Assembly: GCA_027924025.1 (NCBI GenBank)
Contig: AP026970.1
Location: 1,324,501-1,388,500 of the forward strand
Source: Comamonadaceae bacterium OS-4
GTDB lineage: Bacteria; Pseudomonadota; Gammaproteobacteria; Burkholderiales; Burkholderiaceae_C
Length of the DNA: 64,000 bases
Reading direction: 5' to 3'
The notes beneath the pieces are model-generated. The model was not told where the DNA came from. It did not search any database and worked only from the letters and a program-made list of their open reading frames with translations. The translations under genes were made by a program, and so were the position numbers. How positions within the stretch are numbered: position 1 is the first letter of the stretch; each line of letters starts with the position of its first letter. Shown piece after piece: positions 38,118-50,092 of the stretch.

Positions 38118-38498
38118 TCAGCCAGCCATCACGGCGCCGACGAGGGTCGCCGCCAGCAAGCCCATGATCGGGAAAAAGCCCATTACAAAACCCAGTGTGC
38201 GGCTCTTGGGGTCGTTGGCATACGCCTTCAGGTAAACAAAGCGCCCGACGATATAGGCCACACCCGCGGCTGCACTCCACAGTGGTGACCAGAACTGGGC
38301 GCTCAAGTACATGGCCGGCAGCAGGGTCACCATTTGCTCCAGCGAGTTCATGTGCACCCGGTACAGGCGCTCAAACATCGGGTGCCCGGTGACTGCGGGT
38401 GCGTGTACCTCGTAGCGGCCCCGCGCCCAGCCGACCAGTATCCCGAAGCCCATGTACTGCGCAACCACCAGCACCGTGACCACATGCAACCACACCAT
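38118..38498 (-). CDS. MAPEG family membrane protein
   Basis: A 126-residue protein with four hydrophobic helices typical of membrane-associated eicosanoid/glutathione proteins. The conserved stretch FERLYRVHMNSLEQMVTLLPAMYLSA, cited in part as RVHMNSLEQM, carries the glutathione-binding Arg, Asn and Glu positions, and VGRFVYLKAYANDPKSR the later tyrosine/arginine motif. Bacterial members may have glutathione transferase or peroxidase activity; the actual role is unknown. Confidence 0.88.
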   Translation of the reverse strand: MVWLHVVTVLVVAQYMGFGILVGWARGRYEVHAPAVTGHPMFERLYRVHMNSLEQMVTLLPAMYLSAQFWSPLWSAAAGVAYIVGRFVYLKAYANDPKSRTLGFVMGFFPIMGLLAATLVGAVMAG

Positions 38499-38532
38499 GG
38501 CAATCTCCCTCGTAAAAAGAGCAGAGCCTACC

Positions 38533-39189
38533 TTACCCCAGTGTCACTTGCGTCCACAAACCGTAGGCAATGTGGCCCATCATCGCGGCCACCAGCAGGT
38601 CCAGCACACGCCACGCCACCGGGCGCGCAAAGAGGGGGCTGAGCAGCCGTGCGCCAAACCCCAGCGTGACAAACCACAGCGCACTCGCGCCGCCGGCGCC
38701 TACCAAAAACCAGCCCTGCAAATCAGGTGCCTGCTTGGCCCCCACGGCGCCCACAAGAATCACGGTGTCCAGGTAGACGTGGGGGTTCAGGAGGCTGATC
38801 CCCAGCACTTGCAACACCGTGGTGCGCAGGCTCTGGGGTTCACCTTGCAATTGTGCTTGCAGTGCTTGCGGGGCCAGCGCCCGGCGCAATGCCATGGCGC
38901 CGTACCAGGCCACCACCGCTGCACCGGCCAAGGCCAGCGCGTTCAGCGCGCGCGGGTGTTGGCCCAGCGTCGCCGCCAGCCCGCTAACCCCGAGGGTCAT
39001 CAGCGCCATATCGAGCAGGGCGCACACCATGACCACCGCCAGCACATGTTCACGGCGCAGGCCCTGGCGCAGCACATAGGTGTTTTGCGCGCCAATCGCC
39101 ACGATGAGTGACAGGCTCAAGGTCAGCCCGGTGGTGATGGTGGGCAGGGCCGCTTGGAGTGTGGATAAAAAAGAAGTCGTGTCTTGCAT
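38533..39189 (-). CDS. LysE/ArgO family amino acid exporter
   Basis: A 218-residue membrane protein with about six helices. The first helix ends LIVAIGAQNTYVLRQGLRREH, the family signature, and SLLNPHVYLDTVILVGAVG marks the centre. It likely exports arginine or lysine. Start chosen at MQDTTSF; a longer start overlaps the intergenic region. It is divergent from an ArgP-like LysR gene, the classical argO/argP pair. Confidence 0.9.
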   Translation of the reverse strand: MQDTTSFLSTLQAALPTITTGLTLSLSLIVAIGAQNTYVLRQGLRREHVLAVVMVCALLDMALMTLGVSGLAATLGQHPRALNALALAGAAVVAWYGAMALRRALAPQALQAQLQGEPQSLRTTVLQVLGISLLNPHVYLDTVILVGAVGAKQAPDLQGWFLVGAGGASALWFVTLGFGARLLSPLFARPVAWRVLDLLVAAMMGHIAYGLWTQVTLG

Positions 39190-39272
39190 GCTGGGCAGTA
39201 TGCAAGTGAACAAGGTGCTGTACTCATGAAATCTGCTACGCTGGAATTAGCCAAACTACATTGAGCTTGACC

Positions 39273-40169
39273 ATGTTGGAATCCACACTCCTTGCCACGG
39301 TAGCGGCCGTCGTGCGCGAAGGCAGCTTTGAGCGCGCTGCGCGGGTGCTGCACATCACACCCTCGGCCGTGTCGCAGCGCATCCGCCAGATGGAGGAGCG
39401 GGTGGGGGCGGTGCTCATCGTGCGCGGGCAGCCCTGCACCGCTACCGAGGCAGGTGCCCGCATCTGCCGCCATGCGGATTCGGTGGCCATGCTGGAGCAC
39501 GATTTGCGGCGCGACCTGCCGGCCTTGGCCCCGGAAGACGCGCAGGCGGTGCACACCACCATCCGCATTGCCATCAATGCCGACAGCCTGAGCACCTGGT
39601 TCGTGACCGCCATGCGCGACTTCTGCGCCCAGAGCCGGGTGCTGCTGGATGTGGCGGTGGACGACCAGGACCAAACCAACGAATGGCTGCGCCGTGGCCA
39701 TGTGCTGGCGGCGGTGACCTCGCACGCCAAGGCGGTGCAGGGCTGCAAGGTGCGCAAGCTGGGCACTTTGCGCTATTGCGCCACGGCGTCACCCGCTTTC
39801 ATGCAGCAGCACTTTGCCAGCGGGGTGAATGCCGACACCCTGGCCCGCGCCCCCAGCATCGTGTTTGACCGCAACGATCGCTTGCAAGAGCGCTGGGTGC
39901 GCCGCCAGCTGCGCCGCGATGTAATGCTGCCGGCCCACCGGCTGCCGTCCTCGCAGGCGTTTGTGGATGCCGCACTCGCCGATGTGGGCTGGGGCATGAA
40001 CCCGTTGCTCTCGGTGCAAGAGCACCTGGACAAACGCCGCCTGGTAGAGCTGGTGCCGGGCCGCGCGCTGGATGTGCCCTTGTATTGGCAGGTGGCTCAA
40101 CAGCCCCTGCCCGAGTTGGAGCGTCTCACCCGCAGTGTGGTGGCTGCGGCAGGGCAGGCGCTGCTCTAG
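39273..40169 (+). CDS. argP: LysR family regulator, ArgP-like
   Basis: A 298-residue LysR regulator of the ArgP/LysG group. The N-terminal helix-turn-helix is SFERAARVLHITPSAVSQRIRQMEERVG (cited in part as AARVLHITPSAVSQRI). The C-terminal domain has the ArgP feature of DSLSTWF early on and FVDAALADVGWGMNP late. It should activate the divergent exporter gene in response to basic amino acids. An in-frame TTG four codons upstream is possible; the ATG at 39273 is preferred. Confidence 0.88.
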   Translation: MLESTLLATVAAVVREGSFERAARVLHITPSAVSQRIRQMEERVGAVLIVRGQPCTATEAGARICRHADSVAMLEHDLRRDLPALAPEDAQAVHTTIRIAINADSLSTWFVTAMRDFCAQSRVLLDVAVDDQDQTNEWLRRGHVLAAVTSHAKAVQGCKVRKLGTLRYCATASPAFMQQHFASGVNADTLARAPSIVFDRNDRLQERWVRRQLRRDVMLPAHRLPSSQAFVDAALADVGWGMNPLLSVQEHLDKRRLVELVPGRALDVPLYWQVAQQPLPELERLTRSVVAAAGQALL

Positions 40170-40202
40170 CGCCTGCCTGCGCTGGATAGTGGGGGCGTGT
40201 GT

Positions 40203-42434
40203 TTACGCCGCTTCCATGGTGATGGCCACGCCGCCCAGTACCGCGTTGCCCGAGAGCGGGTCGCGCAGCTGGTCGTCCAGCAAGGCATTGAGGTTGGCGC
40301 CCGGGCGCTCAGCCGCTACCCGCAGCTGTGCGCCCGGCAGGTTGTGGCCCCAGCCGTGCGGCAGGCTCACCACGCCGGGCATCATGTCGGTGCTGAATTG
40401 CACTTGCGCCTGCACACTGCGGTGCCCATTGCGCAGTGTGGCCATGCCGCCGTCTTGCACTCCGTGGCGTGCAGCATCGTCTGGGTGGACCAGCGCGGTG
40501 CAGCGGAAAGGGCCCTTGGCCAGCGTGGGCAGGTTGTGCATCCAGCTGTTGTTGGTGCGCACATCGCGCCGGCCAATAATGACCAAATCAGGCGCTAGCC
40601 CAGACAGATCCTGCGCGGCGCGCTCTAAATCTTGTAGCAAAAGCGGAGGTGCGAGCTCCACCTTGCCGCTGGGGGTGCGCAGCATTTCGGGAATGCGGGG
40701 CTGCAGCTCGCCCAAGTCAATGCCGCCGCTGTCGCTGGCTGCCATTACCTTTTGCAGATTCAGACCATCAGGCTTCAGGCCGAACTGGTCGCCGTAGGGG
40801 CCGCTGCGCAGTGCCACATCGAGCCCGCGCTGGGGGCCGCGCAAGCTGCCGGTTGCTGCGATGACGGCAGCGGCATGGGGGCCAAACAAGCGGTTGGCAT
40901 CGTCAGCAAACTGCTGGTCATCAAGCAGGTTCGCATCCTGCTGGGCGCCTAGGCCTTGCACGATGGCGGTCAGCTTGAGCAAGGTTTGCCACTCCTCGGG
41001 CTGGCCTTCGAGGCGGGGCAACACGGGTGCGCTGTAGCGTGCGTGGTTGCGCCACGAGAGCTGGGGGAAAGCCACGTCGTAGTGCAAGTCTTCGAGCGGC
41101 GAGAGGCCAGGCAGGATCACATCCGCATGGCGGGTGGTTTCGTTCAGGTAAATGTCCAGGCTCACCATGAAGTCCAGCGAGTCCAGCGCTTTGGCGAGGC
41201 GCGGGCCGTCCGGGCTGGAGAGCACCGGATTGGTGGCCACGGTGATCAGTGCACGCACCTGGCCCTCGCCGGGTGTTTCGATCTCTTCGGCCATGCAAGT
41301 GATAGGCAGCTCGCCATACACCTCGGGCGCGCCGCTCACGCGGGCATGGTGGCGGCCTGTGCTCACACCTTTGCCCACCCCCGGTTTGCCCACGGTGTTG
41401 CTGGCAAAAGCGGCAGATTTGGCAAACAGCATGCCGCCTTCCATGTCCAGGTGGCCGGTCAGGGTGTTGAGCACATCCACCAACCAGCTCGCCAGCGTGC
41501 CGTATTGCTGGGTGCAAGTGCCTATGCGCGCATACACCGCCGCCTTGGGCGTGCTGGCAATCTGGCGCGCCAGGCTGCGGATGGTGTCGGCCGGCATGCC
41601 GCAACGGGCGGCTGCGGCTTCCGGCGTGAAGCCGGCTACCGCTGCGCGAACCGCCTCAGCCCCTTGCACCCAAGTGGCCACCCTGCCCAGATTCACCAAG
41701 TTCTCTGCAAACAACACCTGCACCATGGCCACCAGCAAAAACACGTCGGCCCCTGGGCGGATGAAATGGTGGGCGTCGGCCACGGCGGCCGTTTCGGTGC
41801 GGCGCGGGTCAATCACAATGAGTTGGCCGCCCCGGGCCTGAAGCGCTTTGGCTTTGCCCTTGAAGTCAGGCACCGTCCACATGCTGCCATTGCTGGCTAG
41901 CGGGTTGGCGCCAATGACCACCAGCAAATCGGTGCGGCTGATGTCGGGCAGGGCGGTGGAGAGCCAGTGGCCGAACATCAGGCCGCTGGCCAGCTGCTTG
42001 GGCATTTGGTCCAGGGTCGATGCGGAAAACACGTTGCGGCTGCCGATGGCGCGTGCCAGCTTGCCGAAGTAGGTGAGCAGGCCGATCTTGTGGGCTGACG
42101 GGTTGCCCACAGCCATGGCCACAGCGTGCTTGCTATGCGAGGCCATGAGCGGGGGGAGGCGCTTCTCAATCTCGGCAAAGGCCTCGTCCCAGGTCGCGGG
42201 TTCGTGTTTGCCGTTGCGCTTGATCAGCGGGGTGCGCAGGCGGTCGGGGTCTTCGTGCAGGTCTTTGAGGGCAATCGCCTTGGGGCAGATATAGCCGCGG
42301 CTCAGCACATCGGCCTCATGCCCGCGGATGCTGATGACTTTTTGGTCCTGGACCTTGATTTCCAGCCCGCAGCAGGCCTCGCACAGGGGGCAGATGCGGT
42401 GGTGGGTGTGCACGGGGTGGCTTGTCTCGCTCAT
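40203..42434 (-). CDS. Molybdopterin oxidoreductase (formate dehydrogenase/nitrate reductase-type)
   Basis: A 743-residue Mo-bis-MGD enzyme. The start MSETSHPVHTHHRICPLCEACCG places the [4Fe-4S] cysteines (CPLCEACC with the fourth in YICPKA) near the N-terminus. Motifs LLVVIGANPLASNGSM and VIDPRRTETAAVADAHHFIRPGAD follow the dimethyl sulfoxide reductase fold, and the C-terminal pterin domain has GWGHNLPGAQLRV. No Tat signal is seen, so it is cytosolic. The substrate cannot be told; annotated relatives are often called formate dehydrogenase. No small subunit lies next to it. It is divergent from the PYP cassette. Confidence 0.88.
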   Translation of the reverse strand: MSETSHPVHTHHRICPLCEACCGLEIKVQDQKVISIRGHEADVLSRGYICPKAIALKDLHEDPDRLRTPLIKRNGKHEPATWDEAFAEIEKRLPPLMASHSKHAVAMAVGNPSAHKIGLLTYFGKLARAIGSRNVFSASTLDQMPKQLASGLMFGHWLSTALPDISRTDLLVVIGANPLASNGSMWTVPDFKGKAKALQARGGQLIVIDPRRTETAAVADAHHFIRPGADVFLLVAMVQVLFAENLVNLGRVATWVQGAEAVRAAVAGFTPEAAAARCGMPADTIRSLARQIASTPKAAVYARIGTCTQQYGTLASWLVDVLNTLTGHLDMEGGMLFAKSAAFASNTVGKPGVGKGVSTGRHHARVSGAPEVYGELPITCMAEEIETPGEGQVRALITVATNPVLSSPDGPRLAKALDSLDFMVSLDIYLNETTRHADVILPGLSPLEDLHYDVAFPQLSWRNHARYSAPVLPRLEGQPEEWQTLLKLTAIVQGLGAQQDANLLDDQQFADDANRLFGPHAAAVIAATGSLRGPQRGLDVALRSGPYGDQFGLKPDGLNLQKVMAASDSGGIDLGELQPRIPEMLRTPSGKVELAPPLLLQDLERAAQDLSGLAPDLVIIGRRDVRTNNSWMHNLPTLAKGPFRCTALVHPDDAARHGVQDGGMATLRNGHRSVQAQVQFSTDMMPGVVSLPHGWGHNLPGAQLRVAAERPGANLNALLDDQLRDPLSGNAVLGGVAITMEAA

Positions 42435-42612
42435 GGTTCTGGTGCTTTCGGTTGCGAATGGAGCTTTATTGCTGCACTGCGCCTGCTTGTCCAGAACCCA
42501 CGCGACAGGAGGTGCGCCCTCGTGGGGTGCCAACAGTCAGGTGCCCTACAAGGCGGGAGTGCTAGGATGCGACACGCTGCTTAAACAGTTTTTGTGTTTC
42601 TTGGGGAAAAGT

Positions 42613-43017
42613 ATGAATAACGAGTTATTGGCTTTTGATACTCCCGGACTCTGCGCCCTGTTGAGCGATGTGCCGGCAGAGGACCTCGACGCCTTGCCCT
42701 TTGGTGTGATCGGCTTCGACGCCAGCGGCCATATCCAGCGCTACAACGCCTATGAATCCAAGGCGGCCATGTTCGACCCCAAGACCGTGATCGGTCAGCA
42801 TGTGTTCGTGGAACTCGCCCCCTGCTTCAACAACTACCTGGTCGCCACCCGCTTCGAGGATGCTGCCGCCGCCAGTGAGGCCCTCGATGAAACCATGCCC
42901 TATGTGCTGACCTTCCGGATGCGGCCTACACGGGTGCAGATCCGTTTATTGGCGCAGCCGGACCAGGGTTTGCGGTTTATTCTGGTGTTGCGCACGCCGG
43001 CACCTGCCAAGGCCTGA
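42613..43017 (+). CDS. pyp: Photoactive yellow protein (PYP) homologue
   Basis: A 134-residue PAS-fold blue-light receptor protein. Compared with Halorhodospira PYP from memory, it keeps the chromophore cysteine (C71 in VELAPCF, equal to C69), the phenolate-binding tyrosine (Y44 in RYNA, equal to Y42), glutamate (E48, equal to E46), and methionine (M103 in FRMRPTRV, equal to M100). Shared stretches include LPFGVI, DPKTVIGQ and VELAPC. The positions equal to T50 and R52 are Ala and Phe, so colour and photocycle rate may differ. GGGGAAAAG lies upstream. Followed at three bases by the PAS gene and then by a dedicated ligase gene. Confidence 0.92.
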   Translation: MNNELLAFDTPGLCALLSDVPAEDLDALPFGVIGFDASGHIQRYNAYESKAAMFDPKTVIGQHVFVELAPCFNNYLVATRFEDAAAASEALDETMPYVLTFRMRPTRVQIRLLAQPDQGLRFILVLRTPAPAKA

Positions 43018-43020
43018 GCC

Positions 43021-43470
43021 ATGGAACTCGGCCAAGACCCCGACAGCGGCCTGGACGCCGCCCAACTGCAGCTTGAATACAGCGCGCTGCTGCAGTTTTT
43101 GCACCTCGCACCCATCGGCCTGGTGCGGGCCCGCTTTTCAGGCGAAATTGTCTTGATGAACCCCATGGCCTCGCAGTTGCTGAATGCCATCGGCATGCAC
43201 GATGTGGAGTTCAACATCTTTGACATCTTCGACAAGGTGTCCAAAGACCTGCGCATGTTGGTGCAGGAGTTTCCAGACTCCAAAGACGTCATCCTGTGTG
43301 AAGACTTCCAGATGCTGCTGCCTGAAAACAAGGCCGCCAAAGACGCCCCGATTGCCCTCGGCGTCACCGTCATGCGGCTGCCGGCCGACCCGGATACCTT
43401 GATGGTGGTGATCACCGACGCCTCCGGCGCTTGGCGGCTCAAGCGCTTGCAAGCCGCCTGGATCCGCTAG
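43021..43470 (+). CDS. PAS domain protein in the PYP operon
   Basis: A 149-residue protein starting three bases after the PYP stop. It has one PAS fold: LHLAPIGLVRARFSGEIVLMNPMASQLL (cited in part as APIGLVRARF and IVLMNPMA), EFNIFDIFDKVSKDLRML and a final strand TLMVVITDASGAW. It has one cysteine (ILCEDF), but not the PYP chromophore pocket, so it is not a second PYP. No output domain is attached. Its place between pyp and the ligase suggests a partner that reads the PYP light signal; this is inference. Confidence 0.8.
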   Translation: MELGQDPDSGLDAAQLQLEYSALLQFLHLAPIGLVRARFSGEIVLMNPMASQLLNAIGMHDVEFNIFDIFDKVSKDLRMLVQEFPDSKDVILCEDFQMLLPENKAAKDAPIALGVTVMRLPADPDTLMVVITDASGAWRLKRLQAAWIR

Positions 43471-43475
43471 AGCCC

Positions 43476-44750
43476 ATGGCCCCCGGCGACGTGCTCTTGT
43501 GGTGGCGTGAACCTGCGGTGGTGCGGCGCTTTGTGGCTGACCTGCTGCAATCCGAAATGGCTTTGCTCCGCCCCTCTGGCTGGGCATGGCCAGCCGCCGC
43601 GCAAGGCGATATCCATCTGGTACGCGACCTGCAGGCGGATTCGCTGGAAATGATGTCGCTTTTTGCCGCGTTTGCCGATGCCTTGCCCGCGCAAACGCCC
43701 GACATGGTGGACACCCTGCACGAGCACACCACCTGGCACGGCTGGGCACAGGTGCTCGCCTATGCCATGGAGGCTGCATATGCCCGCAGCGGTGCCCGCA
43801 TGCCCATGCGCTTTCGTACCTCGGGGAGCACCGGTACCCCCAAGAGTTGTGTGCATGCGCTCAGTGACTTGGTGCAGGAAATGCAGGCCATGGCCGCAGT
43901 GCTGGCCACGCTGCAGCTGCCGATTCAGCGCGTGGTCTCTGCGGTGCGCAGCCACCACATTTATGGTTTTTTATTCACGGTACTGTTGCCACGCATCGTG
44001 CGCGAGCAGCCGGTGCCAGTTGTGAACCTGCAGGGGCGCGCACCGCTGGGGCTGGATAGGTTGCTGCAGCCGGGGGATCTGGTGGTGGCTTTCCCCGACT
44101 GGTGGCGCGCTGCGCTGCGGTCGTCGACCCGCTTTCCTGATGGCGTGGTGGGGGTCAGCTCTACCGCACCGTGCCCCGAGGACCTGGCGCAGGCCGCGCT
44201 GGCGGCCGGCCTGCAAGAGTTTTTGCAGATTTACGGTAGCAGCGAGACAGCGGGCATAGGCTGGCGGGCCTCGGGTGCTGGCATGGCGGCGTTTCAGCTT
44301 CACGGGTTCTGGCAGCGTGTGGCGGACGCACCGCACCACCTGCAGCGCACCCATGCCGATGGCAGCACCGCCCGAGTTGCCCTGCAGGACGCACTGATTT
44401 GGCAGGCGGACGGCTGCTTTGTGCCCGGCCCGCGGCTCGATGCCACGGTGCAAGTGGGCGGGGTGAATGTGGATTTGGCGCAGCTGCAAACCAAGCTGCA
44501 GGGGCACCCGGCGGTGCAGGCGGTGGCGCTGCGTTTACACCCGTTTGCAGGCACACCGCGTATCAAAGCCTTTGTGGTTCCGGCGGAGCCGGCCTCAGCA
44601 GACGCGGCCTTGCGAGATGCGCTCGCGGTTTGGTGCCGCCAGCACCTGGCGCCTGCGGCGCGGCCGGTGCACTGGACCTTCGGGCCCACATTGCCAGTGA
44701 ATGCGCAGGGCAAGACTACAGACTGGCCGGTGGACCTTGACGCGGCGTAG
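43476..44750 (+). CDS. pcl: p-Coumarate:CoA ligase of the PYP-activating family
   Basis: A 424-residue AMP-binding enzyme. The ATP-binding P-loop is FRTSGSTGTPKS at residues 113-124, followed by SHHIYGFLFTVLLPR and the A5 motif QIYGSSETAGIGWR. The C-terminal sub-domain has PGPRLDATVQVGGVNVD and LPVNAQGKTT with the catalytic lysine. It is about 120 residues shorter than plant-type 4-coumarate:CoA ligases, as expected for the ligases that make p-coumaroyl-CoA for PYP. The ATG at 43476 is six bases past the PAS stop. Third gene of the PYP operon. Confidence 0.88.
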   Translation: MAPGDVLLWWREPAVVRRFVADLLQSEMALLRPSGWAWPAAAQGDIHLVRDLQADSLEMMSLFAAFADALPAQTPDMVDTLHEHTTWHGWAQVLAYAMEAAYARSGARMPMRFRTSGSTGTPKSCVHALSDLVQEMQAMAAVLATLQLPIQRVVSAVRSHHIYGFLFTVLLPRIVREQPVPVVNLQGRAPLGLDRLLQPGDLVVAFPDWWRAALRSSTRFPDGVVGVSSTAPCPEDLAQAALAAGLQEFLQIYGSSETAGIGWRASGAGMAAFQLHGFWQRVADAPHHLQRTHADGSTARVALQDALIWQADGCFVPGPRLDATVQVGGVNVDLAQLQTKLQGHPAVQAVALRLHPFAGTPRIKAFVVPAEPASADAALRDALAVWCRQHLAPAARPVHWTFGPTLPVNAQGKTTDWPVDLDAA

Positions 44751-44824
44751 TCAAAGCCACTTGTCATTGAAGAGTCATTGGGCTACTGCCAGAATGGACT
44801 TTTCATGTCCATGGGGAGCCCTTA

Positions 44825-47676
<2,852 letters not shown>

Positions 47677-47701
<25 letters not shown>

Positions 47702-48570
47702 TCCGCCAGCAGGGTGAGCGCATGCCGCACTTTGGCAGGCTGCTCGCCCCGACGCGGGGTGACGGCATAGATCACGAATTCGGGCAGCTTCCAGTCGGGT
47801 AGTACCTGCACCAGGCGGCCGTCGGCCATGGCACGGCGGTCGTCTTCGGTCACCGTGACGCTGATGCCCCAGCCTGCCACGCACAGGGAGTGCAGCACGG
47901 TGACTTGCGAGGCGCGTACGCGGCCCGTCACCTGCACGCGCTCCGTCTCACCTTGTGGGCCATGCAGCACCAAGGTTTCTTCGCCATTGCCTGCAGGGCG
48001 GCCGCCAAGCCAGGCATGGTGTGCAAGGTCACGCGGGTGTTGGGGCCAGCCGTGCTGGGCCAGGTAGGCGGGGGATGCGCACATCTGGGCTTCCATCACG
48101 CCCAGCCGGCGCGAGACCATGCTGGAGTCCGGCAGGCTGCCGGTGCGCAGCGCAATGTCCACCCGGTCTCCAATCAGGTCCAGCACTGCGTCGTCCAGCA
48201 AGAGGCTGAGTTGTAACTTGGCATGGTCCTTCAGCGGTAACAGGGCCTGCGCCAGCAAGGCGCCCATGCCGATGGGGGCGGTAATGCGCAGCTCACCCTC
48301 GGGTTCGTCCCGGTGCAGCACCAGCGCCTGGTCTGCCGCGCGGGCCGCGGCCACCATGGCGGTGCAGCCCTCTACATAGCGGGCGCCGGCCTCTGTCAGC
48401 GTCAGCTTGCGGGTGGACCGGTGGAGCAGCGCTAGGCCCAGCGCGTCTTCCAACTGGCGCAGGTGCTGGCTCACTGCCGAGGGCGTCATGCCGAGCTGGC
48501 GGGCTGCGCCACTGAGGCTGCCGGCAGCGACCACTTCGGCAAATACGGCCATGCGTTTGAGTTGGTCCAT
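47677..48570 (-). CDS. LysR family transcriptional regulator
   Basis: A 297-residue LysR protein. The helix-turn-helix is [23 protein letters not shown], in part [17 protein letters not shown]. The effector domain (about 90-290) is like the YhjC/DsdC-style group that sits beside oxidoreductase genes. It is divergent from the NAD(P)-binding gene, which it probably controls. Its last 25 bases overlap the 3' end of acnA on the other strand. Confidence 0.92.
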
Positions 48571-48584
48571 CTTTGATTGTTAAG

Positions 48585-48602
48585 TTTTACTTCATGGTAA
48601 AA
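48585..48602. promoter_or_regulatory. Predicted LysR-type operator palindrome
   Basis: TTTTAC-TTCATG-GTAAAA, a perfect 6-bp inverted repeat with a 6-base spacer, lies 15 bp upstream of the LysR start and about 80 bp upstream of the divergent oxidoreductase gene. This is the usual place for an autoregulatory LysR site. Confidence 0.55.
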
Positions 48603-48683
48603 GCGAAATTTACCGTCTATTCAGGTTTTCGTGAAGCAATCAAACTAACGCCATTGCTTAACCACCTTGAAACAGGAGTTTTT

Positions 48684-49328
48684 ATGAAGATTGCATTGAT
48701 TGGCGCCACCGGTTTCGTCGGCACCCCTTTGTTGGCCGAGTTGTTAAGCCGTGGCCACCGCGTCACCGTGTTGGCCCGTAATCCGGCCAAGCTGCCGGCC
48801 CAACCCGGTTTGACCGTAGTGGCGGCTGACGCATTGGATGCTGCCCAAGTCGCTCAAGCTGCTGCCGGCCATGACGCAGTGGTCAGCGCTTACAACCCCG
48901 GCTGGACGGAGCCGCGTATCGGCGACATCTTTTTGCAGGCCACCCGCGCCATTTTTGACGGCGTCAAGCAGTCCGGCGTGAAGCGCTTTTTGATGGTGGG
49001 CGGTGCGGGTAGCCTGTTTGTGGCGCCCGGCGTGCAGTTGGTGGATACCCCTGAGTTCCCCGCCGAGATCAAAGTGGCAGCCTCTGCTGCTCGCGATGCG
49101 TTGAACCTGATTCAGCAAGAATCGGCGCTCGATTGGTCTTTTGTGTCGCCCCCCATCTTGCTGAATCCCGGCGTGCGCACTGGCCAATACCGCGTGGGTG
49201 CCGATGAACCCTTGTGGGCTGAGGGCGGAGCGCCCGGCAGCATTTCGGTCGATGACCTAGCGGTGGCCATCGTGGACGAGCTGGAAACGTCCAAGCACAT
49301 TCAAAAGCGCTTTACTGTCGCCAACTAA
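48684..49328 (+). CDS. NAD(P)-binding oxidoreductase, NmrA/atypical SDR family
   Basis: A 214-residue protein with the atypical SDR nucleotide-binding motif GATGFVGTPLLAELLSRGH at residues 7-25. VLARNP after strand 2 has an arginine that suggests NADP preference. MVGGAGSLFV and ALDWSFVSPP follow. Members act as quinone reductases or redox sensors; the substrate is unknown. Start chosen at the ATG preceded by CAGGAG. It is probably induced by the divergent LysR protein. Confidence 0.9.
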   Translation: MKIALIGATGFVGTPLLAELLSRGHRVTVLARNPAKLPAQPGLTVVAADALDAAQVAQAAAGHDAVVSAYNPGWTEPRIGDIFLQATRAIFDGVKQSGVKRFLMVGGAGSLFVAPGVQLVDTPEFPAEIKVAASAARDALNLIQQESALDWSFVSPPILLNPGVRTGQYRVGADEPLWAEGGAPGSISVDDLAVAIVDELETSKHIQKRFTVAN

Positions 49329-49394
49329 GGCAACACAGGGGCGACGCAAGGGCGGCACACTTGCTGCGCAAGGCCGCCCTTGAGCCCTAGATGT

Positions 49395-50063
49395 TCAGTG
49401 CGAGTGACCGTGGTGGTGGTCATCGTGCGCATGGGCCGCATCCGGGCCGCTGGCCAGCTCCCGGCGGGCCTGGCGCATCACCTGCCAGCCGCCTTGCAGG
49501 GCCAGTGCAGCCATGCCGGCGGCCACCAGCAAATCCGGCCAGCCGCTGCCGGTACCGAGTACCCCGGCGGCTGCCAGCATCACCAGCACATTGCCGATGG
49601 CGTCGTTGCGCGAGCACAACCACACGCTGCGCATATTGGCATCTCCTTCTCGGAAGGCATAGAGCATCCATGCCACCGCTACGTTGGCCACTAGTGCCAG
49701 CAGGCCGATCACCCCCATGGTGGTGGCATCGGGCACGGTGCCGGTGTACAGGCTCCAGATTGCGCGGCCCAATATCAGGGCGCCAAAGCCCATCATGCAC
49801 AGCGCTTTGACCACGGCCGCGCGGGCCCGCCAGGCCAGGGCGGCAGACAGCACGGCGAGTGATACGCCGTAGTTGAGCGCGTCGCCCGCAAAGTCGATCG
49901 AGTCCGCCAAGAGGGACAGTGAGCCCGAGTGCCAGCCGCTGAACAGTTCCACGCCGAACATGGCGGCGTTGATCCATAAGGCTACCCACAAGACCCGGCG
50001 GTAGCGGGCGAGATTCAGAATGCTGCCGGCAGTAGGGGTGTGGTGTTCGCAGGCGTGAGACAT
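49395..50063 (-). CDS. Cation diffusion facilitator-like metal transporter
   Basis: A 222-residue membrane protein with six hydrophobic segments. The CDF metal-site pattern is visible as LLADSIDFAGDALNYG in helix 2 and SRNDAIGNVLVML in helix 5, with Asp/Asn in place of the usual His. Histidine-rich ends (MSHACEHHTPT and HAHDDHHHGHSH) suggest binding of zinc or cadmium. The large cytoplasmic domain of most CDF proteins is absent, so it is a short form. It is divergent from a CadR-like MerR regulator whose operator overlaps its promoter. Confidence 0.85.
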   Translation of the reverse strand: MSHACEHHTPTAGSILNLARYRRVLWVALWINAAMFGVELFSGWHSGSLSLLADSIDFAGDALNYGVSLAVLSAALAWRARAAVVKALCMMGFGALILGRAIWSLYTGTVPDATTMGVIGLLALVANVAVAWMLYAFREGDANMRSVWLCSRNDAIGNVLVMLAAAGVLGTGSGWPDLLVAAGMAALALQGGWQVMRQARRELASGPDAAHAHDDHHHGHSH

Positions 50064-50092
50064 GGTGTTTCCTTTCAATGTTGCCATTGGAA

